Source: Hadesarchaea archaeon (GTDB taxonomy: Archaea > Hadarchaeota > Hadarchaeia > Hadarchaeales > Hadarchaeaceae). Taken from it: a stretch of 5,202 nt of DNA. Both the position numbers and the translations under genes were made by a program. Below the pieces are notes generated by a model. That model ran no database searches, was not told the origin of the DNA, and worked only from the letters and a program-made list of their open reading frames with translations. Below are positions 1 to 5,202 of this stretch, piece after piece (the stretch's first letter is position 1; each line of letters begins with the position of its first letter). The stretch is taken from NCBI GenBank assembly GCA_003661465.1, contig QMWE01000067.1, positions 1-5,202 of the forward strand, given 5' to 3'.

Positions 1-458
1 CCGCTACTGGAACCTCCAGGTATCCGTCCGGGGGCGGAAGGATTATCGGTCGGCCCAAAGGCGCTTGTTTCTCCGCTGGAGCCACATGCGAATTCATCCA
101 TGTTTGTCATCCCGATCACGATGCCGTCTTGGGCCCGAATTCGCTTGATGACCTCGGCATCGTATGTGGATACGTAATTCTCCAAGGTACGCGAAGCGCA
201 AGTAGCCCGCAACCCAACAACATTCAGATTGGATTTGACTCCGATCGTGAGTCCCGCCAGCCTGCCTACCTTTTCTCCCCGTTTTAGCTTTCTGTCGACG
301 GCTTCCGCTTCCGCCACAGCGTTGGGGTTTATATCGATGAAAGCGTTTATCCGTTTATTCATCTTTTTTATCTTTTCGAGCGTGGTCTGGACATTGTCTA
401 CAGCCGATAGTTCTCCGCGCAGTATTCGTTCAAGTTTTTCTAGCGTTCCTTGGCCCAT
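1..458 (-). CDS. gatA: Asp-tRNA(Asn)/Glu-tRNA(Gln) amidotransferase subunit A (GatA), N-terminal part, cut by window edge
   Basis: Amidase subunit of the GatCAB complex. It releases ammonia from glutamine or asparagine so that Asp-tRNA(Asn) or Glu-tRNA(Gln) is amidated; in archaea, which use GatDE for Gln-tRNA, the Asp-tRNA(Asn) role is the more likely one. 152 codons are visible, about one third of a normal GatA. Typical amidase-signature features are seen: GLTIGVKSN at about residues 69-77, with the catalytic lysine at K75; the run GMTNMDEFACGSSGE at about 116-130; and the start of the PGGSSSG motif at 147-152, which carries the cis-serine. The nucleophile-serine region lies outside the window. 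The ATG at 458 is preceded by GGAGG (plus-strand 466-470) with a 7-nt spacer, inside the end of gatC. The 19-bp overlap with gatC suggests one transcript and coupled translation. The family call is firm; substrate choice is inferred. Confidence 0.95.
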   Translation of the reverse strand, partial: MGQGTLEKLERILRGELSAVDNVQTTLEKIKKMNKRINAFIDINPNAVAEAEAVDRKLKRGEKVGRLAGLTIGVKSNLNVVGLRATCASRTLENYVSTYDAEVIKRIRAQDGIVIGMTNMDEFACGSSGETSAFGPTDNPSAPGRIPGGSSS

Positions 459-697
459 CGTGCCGCCTCCACTTTGAGGTTTCCTTCCTCATCGGACCGA
501 GGCATATTTGAAATGAATCGTTTTCTGAACTCTGCGCGGATTTCTGCTGGACTTGGTTCTCCGTCAGCACGCACGATGTTGTATATCTCTTGGCTGTAGT
601 ACATTTCTTTGAGTTCTGGAAGTTTCTCCGCGGCTTGGGTGAACGACTTGACTATTTCTTCTGCACTGCGTTCGATTTCTTTCATTTTATCGGTCAT
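440..697 (-). CDS. gatC: Amidotransferase subunit C (GatC)
   Basis: Small subunit that clasps GatA and GatB in the GatCAB complex. The 85-residue product has the usual layout: an N-terminal helical stretch (about residues 5-35, rich in E and K) and a C-terminal tail with EFRKRFISN, then NMPRSDEEG, ending in ARWAKER. It is slightly shorter than the usual ~95 residues. GatC sequences are poorly conserved, so much of the confidence comes from its position directly ahead of gatA, which it overlaps. The ATG at 697 has GTGAGG about 4 nt upstream, a fair Shine-Dalgarno match, which supports this start. It is the first gene of a minus-strand unit and diverges from the radical SAM gene. No gatB is visible; it could lie beyond the left edge or elsewhere. 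Confidence 0.8.
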   Translation of the reverse strand: MTDKMKEIERSAEEIVKSFTQAAEKLPELKEMYYSQEIYNIVRADGEPSPAEIRAEFRKRFISNMPRSDEEGNLKVEAARWAKER

Positions 698-801
698 AAG
701 GCCTCACTTGATATTTTCGTTACTATATGAAAACTTTAGGTGGAGAAAATGTTCTCCATGAACTTTAAGCTCTGGCGGGTCAGTTTAAAGAGGGGGCATG
801 T
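698..801. promoter_or_regulatory. Divergent promoter region between gatC and the radical SAM gene
   Basis: 104 bp separate the two divergent starts. AT-rich, TATA-like candidates are TATATGAAAA at 724-733 (usable on either strand) and the related elements AACTTTAGG (732-740), AACTTTAAG (761-769) and AGTTTAAAG (782-790). For gatC, the element at 761-769 read on the minus strand would put a start about 25 nt downstream, near 737, leaving a leader that includes the ribosome site. For the plus-strand gene the 724-733 element would start transcription near 755. These choices are pattern-based guesses; archaeal TATA boxes are too loose to fix by eye. Confidence 0.4.
741..758. promoter_or_regulatory. 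Perfect inverted repeat, possible operator
   Basis: TGGAGAA (741-747) and TTCTCCA (752-758) form a perfect 7-bp inverted repeat with a 4-nt spacer. Its centre (749.5) coincides with the midpoint of the 698-801 divergent intergenic region. AACTTTA occurs on each side, at 732-738 and 761-767, as a direct repeat. Such a dyad is the typical shape of a binding site for a dimeric helix-turn-helix regulator acting on both flanking genes. It could instead form a 7-bp RNA hairpin with a tetranucleotide loop in a leader. No regulator gene is in the window. Confidence 0.45.
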
Positions 802-1836
802 TTGAAAAAGCGAGCTAAATTCTGGGAAAAATTATCCGGTAGTAGGGTTCGGTGCGCACTCTGTCCCCGAAGATGCGTGATATCCCAGGGAAAGACCGGA
901 TTTTGCGGAGGACGAAAAAACGAAAGTGGTATTCTTTATACCCTAGTTTATGGTTCGGTAATCTCCACTGGAGTCGATCCTATAGAAAAAAAGCCCTTTT
1001 ATCATTTTTGGCCGGGATCAAGCGCCTTTTCGGTGGCGGTCCCAGGTTGTACCTTCAGATGTTTACACTGTCAAAATTGGAGTATTTCGCAGGTAGGTGC
1101 TGAGGAGGTCTCCTATGAGGATATTCCTCCCGAGAAGCTGATCGAGCTGGTCCATCAATATAACTGCAGAGGAATGTCGTTCACGTACAGCGAGCCCACA
1201 CTTGCCACTGAGTACGCGATAGATGTGGGAAAACTCGCTCATCGTGAGGGATTGTACAATACATATGTGACCAACGGATACATCACGCTTGAGGCCCTTG
1301 AGGAATTGGGTCCGTACTTGGATGCGGCCAATGTTGATGTCAAGGCATTTGATGATGAATTCTACAGGAAGATATGTGGTGTTCCAAGCGTTCGTCCCGT
1401 ACTTGAGACATGCGAGTGGATGGTCGACCACGGAATTCACCTTGAGGTCACGTATCTGGTCATTCCGCGTGAGAACGACAGTTCTAGGGAAATTAGGGAG
1501 TTCTCCCAGTGGGTGGTGGATAAGCTTGGCCCCGAAGTACCCATCCATTTCAGCCGTTTCTATCCTCAGTACAAGATGATCGACCGAGATCCAACGCCCG
1601 TCTCAACGCTTGAACGGGCGATGAGCATCGCGAAGGGAGAGGGTGTCCAGTATGTGTACATAGGAAACGTACCTGGCCACGAAGCCGACAATACATATTG
1701 TCCGAAATGTGGGGAACTGCTTGTTGAGAGGTATGGCTTCAACATAATCAAATGGCGGCTGAAAGACCATCGATGTCCAAAATGTTATACGAAGATAAAG
1801 ATCGTCGGAGATTACACTCCGGAGACTACTAAATAG
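802..1836 (+). CDS. amrS: AmmeMemoRadiSam system radical SAM enzyme (AmrS-like)
   Basis: Radical S-adenosylmethionine protein of the pyruvate-formate-lyase-activase-like group (COG1180), best matching AmrS. AmrS usually occurs with AMMECR1-domain and Memo-family proteins, neither of which is in the window; the reaction cannot be read from sequence. The 344-residue product has, in order: an N-terminal Cys cluster (C18, C21, C25, C35); the [4Fe-4S]/SAM motif CTFRCLHC with C83, C87 and C90; FTYSEPT at 127-133; NVDVKAF at 177-183; HFSRFYPQYKM at 249-259; and a C-terminal zinc-ribbon-like pair (C300/C303 and C325/C328). Length and motif order fit a complete family member. The start is TTG at 802, with a G-rich GAGGGGG run at 790-796. 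An in-frame TAA at 766 blocks upstream extension, and the nearby ATG at 798 is out of frame and soon stops. Its 3' end overlaps the converging mutase gene by 8 bp. Confidence 0.9.
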   Translation: MKKRAKFWEKLSGSRVRCALCPRRCVISQGKTGFCGGRKNESGILYTLVYGSVISTGVDPIEKKPFYHFWPGSSAFSVAVPGCTFRCLHCQNWSISQVGAEEVSYEDIPPEKLIELVHQYNCRGMSFTYSEPTLATEYAIDVGKLAHREGLYNTYVTNGYITLEALEELGPYLDAANVDVKAFDDEFYRKICGVPSVRPVLETCEWMVDHGIHLEVTYLVIPRENDSSREIREFSQWVVDKLGPEVPIHFSRFYPQYKMIDRDPTPVSTLERAMSIAKGEGVQYVYIGNVPGHEADNTYCPKCGELLVERYGFNIIKWRLKDHRCPKCYTKIKIVGDYTPETTK

Positions 1837-3166
1837 CCGATTTCAGTTCTCTGATCCCTAGATTGGCAAGTTCCTCAGCCCGGCTGCGTGTCTTCGCCTC
1901 TGCAAAACATCTAAATATGGGTTCCGTTCCAGAAGGTCTGATCAAAAGCCATCCATCCTTGAATATCACGCGAACACCGTCCGTGCGATCTAATCTGTGT
2001 TTTTTGAAACGTTTCACGAGAACGTTAAGAACCTTTGACTTCAGATGGTTTGGACATTCGACACGTTTTTTGACTTGGAAATATGGGGGTAGCGATTTGT
2101 TGAGTTTGGAAACACTTTCACCGCTCCGATCTAAAGCCTCCATGAATTTCACAGCGGTCATGATTCCCTCCCGGCAGAACAACCAGTCGAAAAAGAACAC
2201 CCCTCCGTTTTCCTCACCGCCTATATCTCCTCCACCTTTTCTGTACTCTCCAATGATCTCGGGCTCACCAACCTTAGTTCGCGCGACGTTTCCACCCAAT
2301 CTTTTTGCCACATCGTCGAGAACTGAACTGGTGGCCACGGTGGTAACTATGCGAGGCCGCTTTTTTCCTTTCAGGTGATGCATGGCGACGAGTGCAAATA
2401 TGCGGTCTCCCGTGAGGATCTCACCTTTTTCATCTACCACGATGGTACGGTCTGCATCTCCATCGTGCGCTATTCCGAGATCCGCTTCTTGATCCACTAC
2501 GGTTTTGGCGAGGAGGGTGAGGTTTTCCGGGACGGGCTCAAGCTTGCGTCCGGGAAAGGTACCGTCGAGTTGTGAATTTATGGATATCACCTTACATCCC
2601 AATTTCCGAAGTAAACGTGGAGTCGCCAAGTTGCCAACAGCGTTCGCGCAGTCGACGACGACTTTCCATTTATGTTCAAACTTGGGCGTCCGTTTGAGGA
2701 CGGCTCGTATATACGGCTCTAATGCGTCAGCTTGGTTTACCTCCCCTATCTTTTTCCAGTCCACACGTTTACCACCTCGGGCCACGATTTTTTCTATCAT
2801 CCGTTCCCGTTCCCGTTCGAAGCCTGCACCGTCACGATCCCAGAACTTGACGCCGTTGTATTCTGGGGGGTTATGAGAGGCCGTTATCATGACCCCAGCA
2901 TCACATGAAAAATGGCGTGTTCCAAAGCTCAATACAGGCGTTGGAACCATCCCAAACTGAAGCACATCACATCCGCCTGCGGTGAGTCCGGCAGTAATGG
3001 CATGCTCGAACATCTCACTTGACGTACGGTTATCGCGTCCCACTGCTACCAGCCCCTTGTTTCCGAGATGCGTTGCTAGGGCTAAACCCAAATCAAAAAC
3101 ATTTTTCGGTGTGAGTTCCAAATTCACAAGTCCGCGGACTCCGAATGTTCCGAACAGCTTTGGCAT
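1829..3166 (-). CDS. glmM: Phosphoglucosamine/phosphomannomutase family protein (archaeal GlmM-like)
   Basis: Alpha-D-phosphohexomutase that moves phosphate between C6 and C1 of a hexose or hexosamine, feeding nucleotide-sugar synthesis in the cytoplasm. Numbered from the ATG at 3166 (445 residues), all four signature sites are intact: TASHNP at 95-100 with phosphoserine S97; the Mg-binding DGDADR at 235-240; the sugar-specificity loop GEENGG at 317-322; and the C-terminal phosphate-binding RPSGTEP at 410-416. The GEENGG form is common in archaeal GlmM-type enzymes, but phosphomannomutase or dual activity cannot be excluded. An upstream in-frame ATG at 3196 would add ten residues and has GGGGT 8 nt before it. 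I prefer 3166 because the family normally starts just before the KLFGTFGVRG motif, although the ribosome site there is weak. The gene ends inside the 3' end of the radical SAM gene, with no room for a terminator. Confidence 0.92.
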   Translation of the reverse strand: MPKLFGTFGVRGLVNLELTPKNVFDLGLALATHLGNKGLVAVGRDNRTSSEMFEHAITAGLTAGGCDVLQFGMVPTPVLSFGTRHFSCDAGVMITASHNPPEYNGVKFWDRDGAGFERERERMIEKIVARGGKRVDWKKIGEVNQADALEPYIRAVLKRTPKFEHKWKVVVDCANAVGNLATPRLLRKLGCKVISINSQLDGTFPGRKLEPVPENLTLLAKTVVDQEADLGIAHDGDADRTIVVDEKGEILTGDRIFALVAMHHLKGKKRPRIVTTVATSSVLDDVAKRLGGNVARTKVGEPEIIGEYRKGGGDIGGEENGGVFFFDWLFCREGIMTAVKFMEALDRSGESVSKLNKSLPPYFQVKKRVECPNHLKSKVLNVLVKRFKKHRLDRTDGVRVIFKDGWLLIRPSGTEPIFRCFAEAKTRSRAEELANLGIRELKSAI

Positions 3167-3322
3167 GGTTCTCAGGTTCTTAATCGACGCACACATAGTG
3201 AACTACCCCAGCTTTATCGGGGAGCTCGCTGGTTCAGCGACGGGACTTGCTGTTTTTGATGAGTAGAGATGGAACCTGTGTGATAGCATCGACTCATCCT
3301 CCATGTATTTAGCTAGAAGTTC
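3167..3322 (-). promoter_or_regulatory. Upstream region/leader of the mutase gene with three potential hairpins
   Basis: No convincing gene lies here. Three inverted repeats are stacked upstream of the mutase. The first is GATGAGT/ACTCATC (3258-3264 with 3292-3298), continued inward by GATG/CATC (3268-3271 with 3287-3290). The second is TCGCTG/CAGCGA (3226-3231 with 3235-3240, 3-nt loop). The third is CCCC/GGGG (3206-3209 with 3219-3222). If transcription starts about 25 nt from the TATATAAA at 3330-3323 on the minus strand, the RNA would begin near 3299, right at the first hairpin, giving a structured leader of roughly 100-130 nt. The third stem would cover the GGGG in front of the alternative ATG at 3196. 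The pairings are seen; the leader and any control role are inference. No known riboswitch class was recognised. Confidence 0.35.
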
Positions 3323-3330
3323 TTTATATA
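3323..3330. promoter_or_regulatory. TATA-box-like element TTTATATA
   Basis: The clearest archaeal-style TATA box in the window. On the plus strand it reads TTTATATA, with a purine-rich stretch (AGAAG) a few bases upstream that could act as a BRE; it would start RNA near 3354, about 60 nt before the tRNA. On the minus strand it reads TATATAAA and would start RNA near 3299 toward the mutase. The direction cannot be settled from sequence. Confidence 0.5.
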
Positions 3331-3379
3331 GAAAAACTTGCCTCTCCGCTTCCTTCCTTTCGGAATGGGGCTTCTCAGC

Positions 3380-3392
3380 AATAAAGTTAAAT
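3380..3392 (+). promoter_or_regulatory. Probable TATA element of the tRNA-Arg gene
   Basis: The AT-rich run AATAAAGTTAAAT is centred about 27 nt ahead of the first base of the tRNA (3413), in otherwise GC-rich sequence. That is the expected spacing for an archaeal TATA box that starts transcription at or just before the mature 5' end. Confidence 0.5.
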
Positions 3393-3443
3393 CGTGGCGG
3401 CTACTCTAACATGGGCCCGTGGCCTAGCCAGGATAAGGCGGCA

Positions 3444-3460
3444 AGTGGAAACACCCGCAA
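3444..3460 (+). other. tRNA intron 1 (17 nt, non-canonical position 29/30)
   Basis: A 17-nt intron in the 5' strand of the anticodon stem. A BHB fold fits: the central helix is GCGG (3438-3441) with CCGC (3455-3458); bulge 1 is CAA (3442-3444) and bulge 2 is AAG (3459-3461). Cutting each bulge after its second base removes exactly 3444-3460. The intron forms its own hairpin, GTG-GAAA-CAC (3445-3454), with a GNRA loop. The outer helix is imperfect (G3437-C3462, then a mismatch), or in another register AAGG/CCTT (3435-3438 with 3462-3465), so this is a relaxed motif. Removal is needed to make five perfect anticodon-stem pairs. Confidence 0.85.
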
Positions 3461-3468
3461 GCCTTCTA

Positions 3469-3482
3469 TCCTGGGGGGAGAG
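3469..3482 (+). other. tRNA intron 2 (14 nt, canonical position 37/38)
   Basis: A 14-nt intron one base 3' of the anticodon. The BHB fit is strict: the central helix is CTTC (3463-3466) with GGAG (3477-3480), including one G-U pair; bulges are TAT (3467-3469) and AGA (3481-3483). Cutting after the second base of each removes 3469-3482. The intron interior can form only a 2-bp stem (CC/GG, 3470-3471 with 3475-3476). The outer helix is the anticodon stem itself, which becomes complete only after intron 1 has been removed. Confidence 0.88.
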
Positions 3483-3542
3483 AGCTGCATATCCGGGGTT
3501 CGAATCCCCGCGGGCCCGCCATATTGGCTGCTCCTGGCAAAA

Positions 3543-3552
3543 GATATTAAAG
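3543..3552 (+). promoter_or_regulatory. Possible TATA element for the aminotransferase operon
   Basis: GATATTAAAG lies 22 nt after the tRNA and about 25 nt before position 3572. It could start an mRNA with a leader of about 24 nt that includes the ribosome site. Read-through from the tRNA is an alternative, since no strong terminator separates them. Confidence 0.4.
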
Positions 3553-3582
3553 CACGTTGAACAAGGGCTTTTGATTATTGAC

Positions 3583-3589
3583 GAGGGGT
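3583..3589 (+). promoter_or_regulatory. Ribosome binding site that decides the aminotransferase start
   Basis: GAGGGGT lies 6 nt before the ATG at 3596. It falls inside the reading frame if the upstream TTG at 3578 is used, so it favours the ATG. Confidence 0.6.
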
Positions 3590-3595
3590 ATCTTC

Positions 3596-4699
3596 ATGAT
3601 TCCCGTATGTGAGCCAAAATTAGGGAAAAAAGAGCTGAAGTACGTCACGGATTGTATTCGAACCAATTGGATCTCCTCGAAGGGGAAGTACATCAACGAG
3701 TTCGAAGAAAAGTTCAGCAAGTACTGTGGTGCAAAGTATGGGATAGCTACTTGTAATGGGACTACAGCTCTACATCTTGCGTTGGCCAGTCTTGGGATAA
3801 AAACTGGAGATGAAGTATTATGTCCGGCGTTTACGATGATCGCTACAGCTAACGCCATAACTTATACAGGGGCCAAGCCCGTTTTAGTCGACTCCGAGCC
3901 TCATACTTGGAACATTGACCCTGCTAAAATCGAGGAGAAGATCACGAAGAGGACAAAGGCCATCATGGTGATGCATACCTACGGTCACCCTTGCGACATG
4001 GATGAGATTTCTGAAATAGCAAAAAACCATGATCTTTACGTGATCGAAGACGCCGCTGAGGCACACGGCGCCGAGTACAAGGGTAAAAAGGTTGGGGCCC
4101 TAGGCGATGCCGGCTGTTTCAGTTTTTATGCCAACAAAATTCTGACCACTGGAGAAGGGGGCATGGTGGTCACGAACGATGAGAAAATAGCAGAGATGTG
4201 CAGACTCCTTCGCGACCAAGCATTTGAGCCAAAACGTTTTCTGCACCGTTACATCGGGTTCAATTATCGGATGACGAACCTCCAGGCAGCCATAGGTGTG
4301 GCTCAGATGGAACTGATCGACAAGTCCGTGGAAACACGGAGACGCAACGCTAGGCTGTACAACTCTTTGCTGAAAGGTGTGGACGGGATCTCGACACCTC
4401 CCGAAGCTTTGTGGGCGAAGAACGTTTACTGGATGTATACCGTTCTCATCGAGGATTCCTTCGGGATGGACCGGGACAAGCTGATGACATATTTGAAGGA
4501 GAGAGGAATAGAGACGAGATCCGCTTTTTATCCAATTCATGTTCAGCCGGTTTACGCAAAGCAGTACCGAGGGGAAAAATATCCTGTGGCAGAGAAGCTC
4601 AGCAGAGAAGGGATAAACCTCCCATCGGGAAACACCCTCACCAAAGACCAGATAAAATATATAACTGAGGCTATCCTCTCAGCGAAGGAAGGGAAATGA
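3596..4699 (+). CDS. DegT/DnrJ/EryC1/StrS family PLP-dependent sugar aminotransferase
   Basis: Transfers an amino group, usually from glutamate, to a keto group on a nucleotide-linked sugar, making an amino sugar for surface glycans or modified sugars. The 367-residue product is a full-length fold-type I member. Numbered from the ATG at 3596: NGTTALHLAL at 54-63 (cofactor phosphate region), VIEDAAEAHGAEY at about 149-161 with D152 facing the PLP pyridine nitrogen, the PLP-lysine motif FSFYANKILTTGEGG with K181, and YRMTNLQAAIG at 224-234. The NKILTTGEGG form is close to that of perosamine synthases, but the exact sugar cannot be told. The ATG is chosen over an in-frame TTG at 3578 because of the GAGGGGT at 3583-3589. 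It overlaps the following oxidoreductase by 4 bp (ATGA), so the two are almost certainly co-translated. Confidence 0.93.
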   Translation: MIPVCEPKLGKKELKYVTDCIRTNWISSKGKYINEFEEKFSKYCGAKYGIATCNGTTALHLALASLGIKTGDEVLCPAFTMIATANAITYTGAKPVLVDSEPHTWNIDPAKIEEKITKRTKAIMVMHTYGHPCDMDEISEIAKNHDLYVIEDAAEAHGAEYKGKKVGALGDAGCFSFYANKILTTGEGGMVVTNDEKIAEMCRLLRDQAFEPKRFLHRYIGFNYRMTNLQAAIGVAQMELIDKSVETRRRNARLYNSLLKGVDGISTPPEALWAKNVYWMYTVLIEDSFGMDRDKLMTYLKERGIETRSAFYPIHVQPVYAKQYRGEKYPVAEKLSREGINLPSGNTLTKDQIKYITEAILSAKEGK

Positions 4700-5202
4700 T
4701 GATCAGATTCTGTGTGGTCGGTTGTGGGGGATTCGGGAGCAGAAGGATAAATGCGCTCAAGAAGATCGGCGCCGAAATATCCTGCCTAGTGGACACGGAC
4801 GAAAAACTTGTTGCTGGATTGGCACGTGAAATTGGATGCGAGTATACTACCGATTACCTGAAAGGCGTGAGGAGGGATGATGTCGACTGCGTGGTAGTGG
4901 CCACACCGAACAAATATCATGCTCCGGTCTCTATCGCGGCATTGGAAGCTAAAAAGCACGTCATCTGTGAAAAACCATTGGCTCGAAACCCAAAGGAGGC
5001 GCGTGCCATGGTAGATGCTGCTGATCGGAACGGGGTATTTCTCAAGACGGGTTCAAACCTCAGATATTTCTCGAACGTCAGGAAGGCGAAGGAGTTGATC
5101 GACGGGGGGGCAATAGGAAAACCGCTCTTCGTGAGGGGGTGGATAGGGCACGACGGGAAGAAGGTCCTGCACACCTGGAACGTTGACAGGGAGATAGCCG
5201 GA
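4696..5202 (+). CDS. Gfo/Idh/MocA family NAD(P)-dependent oxidoreductase, N-terminal part, cut by window edge
   Basis: Oxidises or reduces a hydroxyl/keto group on a sugar, sugar nucleotide or inositol-like substrate with NAD(P). 169 codons run open to the window end, out of the usual 330-380. Seen: an N-terminal Rossmann beta strand with the dinucleotide loop GCGGFGS (residues 9-15); LVDTD at 31-35, whose acidic residue suits NAD binding; VVVATPNKYHAPV at about 66-78; and the family hallmark EKP at 92-94 with its catalytic-region lysine K93. The C-terminal substrate domain is only begun. The start ATG at 4696 overlaps the aminotransferase stop in ATGA; a second ATG follows at 4699. GGAAGGG just upstream is a fair ribosome site. 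Pairing with the aminotransferase suggests a keto-sugar intermediate passed between the two, but this is inferred from gene order. Confidence 0.92.
   Translation, partial: MMIRFCVVGCGGFGSRRINALKKIGAEISCLVDTDEKLVAGLAREIGCEYTTDYLKGVRRDDVDCVVVATPNKYHAPVSIAALEAKKHVICEKPLARNPKEARAMVDAADRNGVFLKTGSNLRYFSNVRKAKELIDGGAIGKPLFVRGWIGHDGKKVLHTWNVDREIAG

Larger units (their letters stand above)
3413..3521 (+). tRNA. tRNA-Arg (anticodon TCT) with two introns and encoded CCA
   Basis: Decodes AGA (and perhaps AGG). Acceptor arms GGGCCCG (3413-3419) and CGGGCCC (3511-3517) pair fully, followed by G73 and an encoded CCA (3519-3521). The D stem is GCCT/AGGC (3422-3425, 3436-3439) with G18 G19 at 3431-3432. The T arm is CGGGG-TTCGAAT-CCCCG (3494-3510). 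As written, no proper anticodon stem forms. Removing 3444-3460 and 3469-3482 gives stem GCAGC/GCTGC and loop CTTCTAA, with anticodon TCT at 3465-3467 and a 78-nt mature RNA. A20 (3433), C35 (3466) and G73 agree with arginine identity, and the acceptor and D-arm sequence resemble archaeal tRNA-Arg. The introns lie at 29/30 and at the canonical 37/38. No good poly-T terminator follows. Confidence 0.93.

Noticed and set aside
229..477. 82-codon plus-strand frame rich in Ser and Phe
   Set aside because: Antisense to gatA and the end of gatC, both clearly real.
798..800. ATG as start of the radical SAM gene
   Set aside because: It is out of frame with the protein and reaches a stop after five codons; the TTG at 802 is in frame.
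1063..1548. 161-codon minus-strand frame opposite the radical SAM gene
   Set aside because: Shadow of a well-supported gene; no recognisable motif and no ribosome site sought or needed.
1863..2378. Long open frame (171 codons) on the plus strand opposite the mutase
   Set aside because: It is fully antisense to a gene with all family motifs, has no family-like sequence, and looks like a frame kept open by the codon use of the real gene.
3256..3298. Possible C/D-box guide RNA (TGATGA at 3257-3262, GTGATAG at 3280-3286) or k-turn
   Set aside because: There is no CTGA D box at the right place, and the bulge lacks the tandem G-A pairs a k-turn needs. The inverted repeat is a better explanation.
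3303..3560. Small plus-strand frames spanning the tRNA (also 3394-3612)
   Set aside because: They run straight through the tRNA gene and show no protein features.
3566..3578. Terminator after the tRNA (GGGCTTTTGATTATTG)
   Set aside because: Only a four-T run and no stem; too weak to call.
3511..3595. tRNA 3' end as an integration (att) site
   Set aside because: No second copy of the tRNA end and no integrase or other mobile gene in the window.

Overview
The window looks archaeal. The tRNA-Arg(UCU) gene carries its own CCA and is interrupted by two very small introns whose ends fit archaeal bulge-helix-bulge (BHB) splice motifs. The protein genes also fit: a GatC/GatA pair, an AmmeMemoRadiSam-type radical SAM enzyme, and a phosphohexomutase of the archaeal GlmM type. 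The TATA-like AT elements agree. Several introns in one tRNA, one of them at a non-canonical site, favour the TACK/Thermoproteota side of the archaea. That placement is an inference; the sequence gives no species.

Layout. Positions 1-697 (minus strand) hold gatC followed by gatA, overlapping by 19 bp; gatA runs off the left edge. Positions 698-801 are a divergent promoter region with a perfect 7-bp inverted repeat exactly at its midpoint. Positions 802-1836 (plus) encode the AmrS-like radical SAM protein. It converges on, and overlaps by 8 bp, the phosphoglucosamine/phosphomannomutase gene (1829-3166, minus). Positions 3167-3412 have no protein gene but contain three potential hairpins upstream of the mutase and two TATA-like elements. 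Positions 3413-3521 are the split tRNA-Arg gene. Positions 3596-4699 (plus) encode a DegT/DnrJ/EryC1/StrS PLP aminotransferase. It overlaps by 4 bp (ATGA) a Gfo/Idh/MocA-family NAD(P)-dependent oxidoreductase that runs off the right edge.

Functions. The left part is translation quality (tRNA-dependent amide formation). The right part is probably amino-sugar chemistry: the mutase could supply hexosamine-1-phosphate for nucleotide-sugar synthesis, and the oxidoreductase plus aminotransferase could convert a sugar hydroxyl to a ketone and then an amine, as in surface-glycan pathways. No wholly new multi-gene system is visible. The most unusual element is the doubly interrupted tRNA, whose two introns appear to need removal in a fixed order.
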